11,537 nucleotides of DNA from Peptostreptococcaceae bacterium (lineage in GTDB: Bacteria; Bacillota; Clostridia; Peptostreptococcales; Anaerovoracaceae), in NCBI GenBank assembly GCA_016650115.1, contig JAENWI010000030.1, positions 1-11,537 on the forward strand. Reading direction: 5' to 3'. How positions within the stretch are numbered: the first letter of the stretch is position 1; each line of letters starts with the position of its first letter. Shown here piece by piece: positions 4,787-11,537 of the stretch. The notes below the pieces were generated by a model. That model was not told the DNA's origin, did not search any database, and saw only the letters and a list, made by a program, of their open reading frames with translations. Position numbers and translations under genes: made by a program.

Positions 4787-6427
4787 ATGAAAGAAAGAAT
4801 TGCACAAATCCTCAAGGAACTTGTCGCACGCGACAGCATAAGTTATACAGCAAAAGAAAATAAAGCTTCTCAATATGTATATGATTTTTTAAAAAACGAT
4901 CCTTATTTCAAGGGAAATCCTGAATTGTTCGGTAAATATGATATTCCAAATGATCCTTATGGCAGATTTGTAGTGTATGGACTGGTATTAGGAAAGAAAA
5001 AAGATACAGTTCTTTTGTCAGGACACACTGATGTTGTAAGTACTGAAGTATATGGTGAAGCAGAACCCCTTGCATTTAATATGGGAGAAGAATTAGAAAA
5101 AAAGCTGGCATCCATGGATCTTGATGAAACAGCAAGAAAAGATATGGAGTCGGGAGAATGGCTTTGGGGAAGAGGCGTCGCTGATATGAAGGCTGGAATA
5201 GCACTAAATATGGCTTTGACTGAAAAATATGCAGCAGAAGCAACCAAAGGGACATTGGAAGGATCGGTTATTTTTATGGCTTTGCCTGACGAAGAAAGCT
5301 ATTCCGCCGGAATTAGATCTGGAATTGAAGTAGTAAAAGATTTAAAATCCAAGTATGATTTAAATTATAAATTATTATTGTGTCCGGAACCGGCAGCAGA
5401 GATGGAAGATAAGCAGGTTATGTCATTGGGTTCGGTAGGTAAGGTTATGCCTGTAGTTATTACACAGGGAAAGGTTGCACACGTAGGCCACTGCTTTAAC
5501 GGAATTTCAGGGCTTAATATGCTTGCAGGCGTGTATCAGAAAACAAACGGTTCCCTTGAATTCTCAGATGAATTTGAAGGAGAAGCAACACTGCCTCCTA
5601 ACTGGAGCAATATGAGAGATATGAAACTCACATACGACGCCTCTCTGCCTTATAGGGGATATGGTTATTTTACTGTTTTGAATCAGAGCACTACTCCTGA
5701 GGAAGTTATAAGTATATTAAAGAAAATCTGTATAGAAGTCTTTGAAGATGAAGTGGAAAAATTAAACGGTACATATCAGATTTTCAAGACAATGAATAAG
5801 TTTGAAACTAGAGAAAAGCTTGAATATGAAACATGTGTAATGACATTTGAAGAACTTTGCGATGATTTGAAGAAAAAAAATACAAAGGAATTTAAAGAAT
5901 TTTATAAACGCATCTATAAAGAAGTTGGCGAGAAGGTTGTCAACGGTGAATTGAATTTCCCAGAAGCAACAGTATTCTTGATGGATCAGGTATTAAATTT
6001 TGCGGATATTAAAAATCCGCTAATTCTTATAGGGATAGCACCACCATTCTATCCGGCAACTCACAGTAATAGTATTAAGGGAAGAGAGCAATTTGGAACA
6101 AAGATTTATGAATATGTAAAAAAATTGTCTGAAGAAAAATATGGACAAGGCTTAGTTTATGAAAATTATTTTATGGGTATATCCGATAATAGTTATACAT
6201 CTCTTGAACCTTTTGATTTTGAGAAATTTATAAAAAGCTTTCCAATGTGGGGAAAACTTTACAATTTAAACTTTGAAACGATTGAAGCCTTATCAATCCC
6301 ATCTATTCTGTACGGCCCCATTGGAAGGGAATATCACCAGTGGACAGAGCGTGTCAACAAGCACTGCCTGTTTGAGGTAATGCCAAATACACTGGATGCA
6401 GTAGTGAAATATGCGTGGAGTTTATAG
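4787..6427 (+). CDS. RocB-like M20 hydrolase, copy 1
   Basis: This is a 546-residue protein from ATG 4787; AAGGAG at 4771-4776 lies 10 nt before it, and a TTG at 4784 is an alternative start one codon earlier. It belongs to the RocB branch of the M20 metallohydrolases, longer than ArgE/DapE because of an insert after the lid domain. Metal and catalytic residues are His80-x-Asp82 (SGHTDVV), Asp133 (GVADMKAG), Glu169-Glu170 (PDEES), Glu201 (CPEP) and C-terminal His517 (YHQWTERV). The lid carries AHVGH. B. subtilis RocB sits in the arginine utilisation regulon and is predicted to be an amide hydrolase or deacylase, but its substrate is not firmly known. Glu201 replaces the Asp seen at the aligned position in the neighbouring copy, so the two paralogues probably differ in specificity. 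No export signal is seen. Confidence 0.85.
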   Translation: MKERIAQILKELVARDSISYTAKENKASQYVYDFLKNDPYFKGNPELFGKYDIPNDPYGRFVVYGLVLGKKKDTVLLSGHTDVVSTEVYGEAEPLAFNMGEELEKKLASMDLDETARKDMESGEWLWGRGVADMKAGIALNMALTEKYAAEATKGTLEGSVIFMALPDEESYSAGIRSGIEVVKDLKSKYDLNYKLLLCPEPAAEMEDKQVMSLGSVGKVMPVVITQGKVAHVGHCFNGISGLNMLAGVYQKTNGSLEFSDEFEGEATLPPNWSNMRDMKLTYDASLPYRGYGYFTVLNQSTTPEEVISILKKICIEVFEDEVEKLNGTYQIFKTMNKFETREKLEYETCVMTFEELCDDLKKKNTKEFKEFYKRIYKEVGEKVVNGELNFPEATVFLMDQVLNFADIKNPLILIGIAPPFYPATHSNSIKGREQFGTKIYEYVKKLSEEKYGQGLVYENYFMGISDNSYTSLEPFDFEKFIKSFPMWGKLYNLNFETIEALSIPSILYGPIGREYHQWTERVNKHCLFEVMPNTLDAVVKYAWSL

Positions 6428-6537
6428 AGAATTTAAGGAGTCAGTATATAGACGAAAATACATTTCTTTTTGAGACATTAGCATAAGCTGAGGTGCAAGA
6501 TGTTGGATTTAAAATTAACAAGAAAAGAGGATTATGT

Positions 6538-8202
6538 ATGAAGGGGAAGAGTATAACTGAAATTAGTAATAGAATTGAAGAGATAGCATTAGATCTTACA
6601 AGCCAGAAGAGTATTGCTGGTTCTGCGGGTGAAATTAAAATAGCGGATAAACTTTACGGAATTATGGCAGAAATGGATTACTATAAAAAGCATCCGGAAA
6701 ATTTGTATTTTGTCCCAGTAAAAAATGATTCGCTAGGGAGAAAAATAGTAATCGCTGAAATGAACGGAGAAATGAAAAAGAGTGCCAAAACAGTTGTATT
6801 AATCGGCCACATAGATACAGTTGGAATCTCAGATTATGGTTCATTGCAGGAGTATGCCATTCAGCCTTATGAACTTGCAAAAAGACTAGGGGACCTTAAA
6901 TTGCCACCTGAAGTAAGGGAAGACCTGGAATCTGGAGAATATTTATTTGGCAGAGGATTGTTTGACATGAAGTCCGGAGATGCTATTAGTATGGCGATAA
7001 TGGAATACATTTCCAAGGACATTGAAAACTTTGAAGGAAACATTATTTTTGGAGCTGTTTGTGATGAAGAAAACAATTCTATAGGTATGTTGAATTTTGT
7101 GCCAAAATTAAATGAACTGAAGAAGGAAAAAGGTTACAACTATCTCGCCATGATAGATACTGATTATATGGCACCAGCTTATCCTGGAGATCTGAATAAA
7201 TATGTTTATGTTGGAACAGTTGGAAAAATAATGCCAACTTTCTTTGTAGTAGGAAAAGAAACTCATGTAGGTGAACCCTATGACGGTATTGATCCAAATC
7301 AGATTGTAGCGCAGCTGACAAAAAGAATTAATCTTAATCCGGAATTTTGTGATTTTGCAGGTGGAGAGACGACACTTCCTCCTATAACGCTGAAACAGAG
7401 AGATTTAAAGCCTGAATATTCAGCCCAGATAGCTAAGACTTCGATACTTCTTTTTAATATGGCTACACATGAGATGACACCTGATCAGGTGCTGGAAAAA
7501 ATGACAATCGTAGGGCAAGAATGTTTCCAACAGGTTGTGGATGAATTAAACGCAAGATATAAGAAATACTGCGAATTGATTGGAAGAAAACACAAACAAC
7601 TTCCTTGGGTTGCAAGAACTATGACATATGATGAATTGTATGCTAACGTTAAAAATGAACTGGGTGATAAACTAGATGGTATGATAGAGGACTATTTATT
7701 GGGATTAAATAAAGATTCAAGCCTGGACATTCGTGATAAGCAGGTTAAGATGGCTGAATACTTGCATAATCTCTGGTCTGATCAAAATCCGGTAGTAATC
7801 GTCTATTTCTCAGCACCATACTATCCGCATATATATGTGGAAGGTAAGCGAGATAAGGAAAAGTTATTGATTAGTGCTGTAACCGATGCCATTGCAGCCA
7901 CAGCACCAAATTATGATTATAAACTGGTACAGAAAAAGTTCTTACCCTGTATATCAGATTTGAGTTACGCTGCAGCACCTAAAGAGCAAGCGGTAGTGAC
8001 AAAGTTAAAAATCAACACTCCTGGATATGGCGTGATATATGAGCTTCCTATTGAAGATATGCAAGAACTCGATCTTCCAGTGGTAAATATAGGCGCATTT
8101 GGAAAAGACGCTCATAAATATACAGAGCGTATTGAGAAGAAGTATACATTCCAAGTAACGCCTGATTTGGTATATAAGACAATAAAGAACATATTGAAAT
8201 GA
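6538..8202 (+). CDS. rocB: RocB-family M20 hydrolase, copy 2
   Basis: This is a 554-residue protein. ATG 6538 is chosen over GTG 6493 because AGAGG at 6526-6530 is 7 nt before it and the first 15 residues from the GTG resemble untranslated sequence. Active-site residues are His91-x-Asp93 (IGHIDTV), Asp143 (GLFDMKSG), Glu177-Glu178 (CDEEN), Asp208 in an IDTDY motif, and His526 (DAHKYTERI). The lid carries THVGEPYDGID followed by PNQIV, and the overall order matches RocB of Bacillus arginine utilisation well in length (about 560). It lies 110 bp behind the other RocB-like gene with no terminator between, and is clearly a diverged tandem duplicate. It probably hydrolyses an N-acyl or peptide-linked amino acid in the cytoplasm; the substrate is unproven. 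A perfect 12-bp palindrome TTAAAGCTTTAA at 8225-8236 follows but is not a classical terminator. Confidence 0.88.
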   Translation: MKGKSITEISNRIEEIALDLTSQKSIAGSAGEIKIADKLYGIMAEMDYYKKHPENLYFVPVKNDSLGRKIVIAEMNGEMKKSAKTVVLIGHIDTVGISDYGSLQEYAIQPYELAKRLGDLKLPPEVREDLESGEYLFGRGLFDMKSGDAISMAIMEYISKDIENFEGNIIFGAVCDEENNSIGMLNFVPKLNELKKEKGYNYLAMIDTDYMAPAYPGDLNKYVYVGTVGKIMPTFFVVGKETHVGEPYDGIDPNQIVAQLTKRINLNPEFCDFAGGETTLPPITLKQRDLKPEYSAQIAKTSILLFNMATHEMTPDQVLEKMTIVGQECFQQVVDELNARYKKYCELIGRKHKQLPWVARTMTYDELYANVKNELGDKLDGMIEDYLLGLNKDSSLDIRDKQVKMAEYLHNLWSDQNPVVIVYFSAPYYPHIYVEGKRDKEKLLISAVTDAIAATAPNYDYKLVQKKFLPCISDLSYAAAPKEQAVVTKLKINTPGYGVIYELPIEDMQELDLPVVNIGAFGKDAHKYTERIEKKYTFQVTPDLVYKTIKNILK

Positions 8203-8423
8203 TTATCTTTGAAAAAAATGATGTTTAAAGCTTTAATATTTGTATAGTCTGGGATGAGTAGATGTTTAAAATAAAACTATTATGTGCAGAAACGTTGAAA
8301 CGACTGTTTGTATTTTTACCTTTATCGTATTTATTATTTGGTAAGCCAGATTTTTAGCAGTTTTTCAATAACTTTGCACTTAATATATAGCAATACTTTA
8401 TATTTTTATGAAAGGAGCTTTTT
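8203..8423 (+). other. 221-bp gap before the symporter gene
   Basis: No gene is seen. It contains the palindrome TTAAAGCTTTAA (8225-8236) and the sequence AAACGTTGAAACG (from 8290), whose AAACGTT core also occurs in the inverted repeats at 2931-2965. A TTGCAC hexamer at 8374-8379 is a possible -35 box, but no good -10 stands at 17 bp. The length suggests the symporter may have its own regulated promoter. Confidence 0.4.
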
Positions 8424-9842
8424 ATGGGTATAGTCGATTTACTGGTAAGTGTTGCCAACTGGCTATGGGGACTTCCTATACTAGTGATTATAATCGGTGG
8501 CGGGCTGTACGTTTCAATACGTATTGGTTTTGTGCAGATTAGAAAATTTGTTTATATTTGTTCACAGACATTTGGTAAAATGTTTCAAAAGGCAAAAAAC
8601 AAGGGAGAGATTTCTCCGTTCTCAGCGGCAGTAGCTGCATTGGCATCAACAATCGGTGCATCAAACATCGTAGGTGTGCCAGTAGCTATTGCAATAGGTG
8701 GCCCCGGAGCTGTCTTCTGGATGTGGGCTATTGCACTTATTGGGGCCGGAACCAAATTTGTAGAAGTAACCCTTGGTATCATGTACAGAGAAAAGAACGA
8801 AGAGGGAAAATGGCTTGGCGGACCTTATTACTATTGTAAAAAGGGTTTAGGTGGAAAAATAGGAGCATTCTTAGGTACATTCTACGCATTCTTCCTGATG
8901 ATTGAGCTTATACCTTCAATCGCAACACAGGCAGCATCAGCTACTTCACAGGTAGTAGCACTTGGTATGAATCAGGCTGTTGTAGGTGTCGTTATAGCTA
9001 TTATTGTAGCTACTGTATGTATTGGAGGAATAACTAGAATTGCCAAGGTAACAGACTTGATGGTTCCATTAATGGCATCCCTTTATTTACTTGGTGCAGC
9101 AATTGTTATTATTGTTAATATTAAGGCCCTTCCTGGAGCATTCCTAAGTATCTTCGAATATGCATTTATTCCACACGCAGCAATCGGAGGATTTGCAGGA
9201 TCAACAATAGCACTGGCATTAAGATGGGGTGCAGCTCGTGGTGTATATTCCAATGAAGCAGGTCTTGGTACTGCGCCTATGGCTCATTCCAATGCAGAAG
9301 TTGATCACCCAATCAGACAGGCTATGTGGGGAGTATTCGAAGTGACAGTGGATACACTTCTCATTTGTTCATTTACTGCATTTGCAATACTTACAACAGG
9401 CGTATGGAAGGCGCCAGGTGCGAACGAAAACGCAGGAGCACTAGCTCAGGATGCATTTACCTCAGTATTTGGGAATGCTGGCAGTGTATTCGTTAGTATT
9501 AGTGTATTCTTTTTTGTACTATCAACTATCATCGTAGTAGTATTTTATGGTGAGAAACAATCCGAATTCTTGTTTGGTCTAAAATTCTCTAAGATTTGGA
9601 GATGGGTTTACTTATTAGCAACAGTAGTTGGAGGCTTAGGAATCAATATAAGAACTTTGTATGCATTGACTGACTTTTTCTTAGCAATGATTATATTCCC
9701 GAATATGATAGCAGTAATTATACTTGCGCCAAAGGTTAAGCAGAAAATGGATGAGTTCTTTAATACTCCTGGAAAATATTACTTAGCTGATGTAGAAGCA
9801 AAGAAACTAAAGAAACAAAAGAAATCAAACGGAAATAGTTAA
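8424..9842 (+). CDS. AGCS family sodium:alanine/glycine-type symporter
   Basis: This 472-residue polytopic inner-membrane protein has normal length for the family (about 450-540). ATG 8424 follows AAAGGAG (8411-8417) by 6 nt. About ten to eleven hydrophobic helices run from residue 12 to about 440, and the tail is lysine-rich and cytoplasmic. Family hallmarks are an N-terminal YVSIRIGFVQIRKF helix, GGPGAVFWMW from residue 92 continuing to the TKFVE stretch, and RGVYSNEAGLGTAP at about 272-285. AGCS carriers take up alanine, glycine or related small amino acids with Na+. Its place between two RocB-like hydrolases and an amidohydrolase suggests it imports the substrate or handles the released amino acid. 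It could also export product. The exact substrate cannot be read from sequence. Confidence 0.93.
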   Translation: MGIVDLLVSVANWLWGLPILVIIIGGGLYVSIRIGFVQIRKFVYICSQTFGKMFQKAKNKGEISPFSAAVAALASTIGASNIVGVPVAIAIGGPGAVFWMWAIALIGAGTKFVEVTLGIMYREKNEEGKWLGGPYYYCKKGLGGKIGAFLGTFYAFFLMIELIPSIATQAASATSQVVALGMNQAVVGVVIAIIVATVCIGGITRIAKVTDLMVPLMASLYLLGAAIVIIVNIKALPGAFLSIFEYAFIPHAAIGGFAGSTIALALRWGAARGVYSNEAGLGTAPMAHSNAEVDHPIRQAMWGVFEVTVDTLLICSFTAFAILTTGVWKAPGANENAGALAQDAFTSVFGNAGSVFVSISVFFFVLSTIIVVVFYGEKQSEFLFGLKFSKIWRWVYLLATVVGGLGINIRTLYALTDFFLAMIIFPNMIAVIILAPKVKQKMDEFFNTPGKYYLADVEAKKLKKQKKSNGNS

Positions 9843-9885
9843 AATTACTTTATTGTAGAAATGAATAAAATACAAAGTATTGCTA

Positions 9886-9925
9886 TGGATAAGGCCGGTG
9901 TATTATATTACGCCGGCCTTATCCA
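9886..9925. terminator. Very strong hairpin between symporter and amidohydrolase genes
   Basis: The arms at 9886-9900 (TGGATAAGGCCGGTG) and 9911-9925 (CGCCGGCCTTATCCA) pair over 15 bp with a single T-G wobble, around a 10-nt A/T loop. The GC-rich stem stands out in AT-rich DNA. The downstream side is purine-rich (ATAAGAAGAAGC) with no T-run, so it is not a classical intrinsic terminator on the + strand, nor on the - strand. It may end symporter mRNA poorly, protect its 3' end from exonucleases, or reduce read-through into the next gene, whose start codon is 29 nt away. Confidence 0.6.
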
Positions 9926-9953
9926 ATAAGAAGAAGCAAAGGGGAGAGTTGAA

Positions 9954-11537
9954 ATGAATAGAAAAAAAATTGACACTATTTTATATAATGGGACAATATA
10001 TACATTACAGAAAGAAGGCCATACAGCAGAAGCGGTCGGTATTGACCAGGGTAGAATTGTTTTTGTCGGATCAAATAAAGAGGCGGAATATTTCGACTCG
10101 GAGAATAAGATTGACTTAAATGGCAAAACGCTGCTTCCAGGAATGGGGGACTCTCATCTGCATATGTATGCTTATTGTCAAAACCAGACGTCGGTTAAGC
10201 TGGATGATATTAAAAGTATTGACGAATTGATCAGCACCATGAAGGAAAAGGCTGATATTACTGAAAAAGGCAAATGGATAAAGGGAGCGGGGTTTGATCA
10301 GACTAAATTTACTGAAAACAGACTTCCTACAAGGTGGGATCTTGATAAAATATCAACAGAACATCCTGTCGTTATAAGACGAAGCTGCCTCCATGTGATG
10401 ATAGCAAACAGTCTGGCGATTGAAATTGCGGGAATAGACGATGAGAAAGTAAAAGCCTCGGGAGGGCTAATAGAGGTTGATGAAAATGGTCAACTTACGG
10501 GGATATTCCGTGAAAAATCCACCATTATTTTTGATGACATCGTGCCTGATCCTTTAGCAGATCCGGAAGAAAAGAAAAAAATCATGTGTGAGGTTTTAAA
10601 TGATATGGTTTCAAAAGGAATCACTTCGATTAACACCTATGCGGCCAAAATATGGAACTATGATGAGGACCTGGGAACTTATAGGGACTTGGAGAAACAG
10701 GGGCTGCTGCCTATAAGAGTAATCGTTAGTTTAGATACACTTTTTGAACCAGAAACTCGGGATCGAACAAATCTGACTAAAGACGTTTACAATAAAGTAA
10801 AATATGGCTCATTTAAATTATTTACTGATGGATCTTTAGGTGCCCGTTCAGCAGCATTAATTGAGCCTTACAGTGATGACCCGGACAACAGGGGAATATT
10901 AGTTGAGAAGAAAGACTTGATAAGGGATTTAAAGGAGGCTTATGAACTAGGGCTGCAACCGGCAATTCATGCAATTGGAGATAGAGCGCTGGAAATGACC
11001 TTAGATGCAATAGAGTATGTGATAGAAAATGCAGAAGTAGATTCTAAATCAAAGGATAATAAGGAAAAAAGACTGCCCTTCAGGATTATTCATGCGCAGG
11101 TAGTAAACAAACATCAGCTGGGGCGAATGAAGAAACTGCCTGTTGTTTTAGATATACAACCTATATTTTTGACAACAGATTTGTATTGGATTGAAAGCAG
11201 ACTGGGGAAGGAACGAGTAAAAACTTCCTATTTATGGAAAACAATGATGGATGCAGGAATGATGATGGCAGGCGGTTCGGACTGCCCGGTAGAATCCTAT
11301 GAACCGTTGAAAGGAATATATGCAGCAGTGACAAGACAGGACTTTAAAGGGTATCCAGAAGGTGGATGGGAGCCAGATGAAAAATTATCGGTCTATGAAG
11401 CTGTCTGTTTATTTACAAAGAACATTGCTTACACAACAGGTGACCAGGATGTACTTGGAACAATAGATATAAATAAATATGCAGACATGGTCCTGCTGGA
11501 CAGCAATCCATTTGAAATAGAAGCAGAAAAAATAAAA
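9954..11537 (+). CDS. YtcJ-type metal-dependent amidohydrolase (3' end cut by window edge)
   Basis: The frame runs from ATG 9954 without stop to the right edge (528 codons); a family length of about 530-550 means little is missing. GGGGAGAG at 9941-9948 is the ribosome site. The N-terminal part has the composite-domain start NGTIYTL and the LPGMGDSHLHM motif with His68-x-His70. Further metal or catalytic residues are Lys288 (FKLFTDGSLGARS), His339 (HAIGDRA), His380 (IIHAQ) and Asp443 (GSDCP). The C-terminal end, VLGTIDINKYADMVLLDSNP, returns to the small beta domain typical of this superfamily (Amidohydro_3). Members hydrolyse N-substituted formamides, N-acyl compounds and other amides; the substrate is not predictable. 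It has no signal peptide and is the last visible gene of the hydrolase and symporter cluster. Confidence 0.9.
   Translation, partial: MNRKKIDTILYNGTIYTLQKEGHTAEAVGIDQGRIVFVGSNKEAEYFDSENKIDLNGKTLLPGMGDSHLHMYAYCQNQTSVKLDDIKSIDELISTMKEKADITEKGKWIKGAGFDQTKFTENRLPTRWDLDKISTEHPVVIRRSCLHVMIANSLAIEIAGIDDEKVKASGGLIEVDENGQLTGIFREKSTIIFDDIVPDPLADPEEKKKIMCEVLNDMVSKGITSINTYAAKIWNYDEDLGTYRDLEKQGLLPIRVIVSLDTLFEPETRDRTNLTKDVYNKVKYGSFKLFTDGSLGARSAALIEPYSDDPDNRGILVEKKDLIRDLKEAYELGLQPAIHAIGDRALEMTLDAIEYVIENAEVDSKSKDNKEKRLPFRIIHAQVVNKHQLGRMKKLPVVLDIQPIFLTTDLYWIESRLGKERVKTSYLWKTMMDAGMMMAGGSDCPVESYEPLKGIYAAVTRQDFKGYPEGGWEPDEKLSVYEAVCLFTKNIAYTTGDQDVLGTIDINKYADMVLLDSNPFEIEAEKIK

Noticed and set aside
6493..6537. GTG 6493 as the start of the second RocB gene
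   Set aside because: No suitable ribosome site upstream; ATG 6538 has AGAGG 7 nt before it and aligns with the other copy's start.
9908..11010. Reverse-strand open frames opposite the amidohydrolase gene
   Set aside because: They are shadows of the well-supported + strand amidohydrolase frame, which itself is open to the window edge.

Overview
The window comes from a low-GC Gram-positive anaerobe, most likely an amino-acid- or peptide-fermenting member of the Clostridia (Bacillota). This is inferred from the AT-rich intergenic DNA, strong AAGGAG/GGAGG ribosome binding sites, occasional TTG starts, corrinoid and ferredoxin proteins, and RocB and AGCS homologues. The sequence alone does not fix the genus. 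All genes and the tRNA are on the + strand.

Region 1 (1-2022) is the most notable part. It holds the 3' part of hgcA, cut by the window edge, followed by a complete hgcB. This is the two-gene signature of microbial mercury methylation. HgcA carries the NVWCAAGK cobalt-binding cap motif and a membrane domain. HgcB carries two 4Fe-4S motifs, a conserved extra Cys and a vicinal Cys pair at the C-terminus. About 107 bp downstream is a two-module, HdrB-like cysteine-rich (CCG) protein that could handle electrons or thiols for the pair.

Region 2 (2023-3275) is a boundary of decayed and non-coding DNA. It contains the C-terminal stub of an MFS transporter, an unrecognised short ORF, an 18-bp duplicated sequence, and a tRNA-Leu(CAG) with its own near-consensus promoter and terminator. 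After these come an AT-rich block of nested inverted repeats and frameshifted pieces of a lost membrane protein.

Region 3 (3276-11537) looks like a scavenging and catabolic locus for acylated or peptide-linked amino acids. It has an M20 ArgE/DapE-type metallopeptidase, two tandem diverged RocB-type M20 hydrolases, an AGCS sodium:alanine/glycine-type symporter, and a YtcJ-type metal-dependent amidohydrolase that runs off the right edge. The long gaps (320, 110, 220 and 110 bp) and a very strong hairpin before the amidohydrolase suggest several transcription units, or one processed unit, rather than a tight operon. No regulator gene is visible. The hydrolases lack export signals, so the natural reading is that imported substrates are cleaved in the cytoplasm. 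The actual substrates cannot be read from the sequence.
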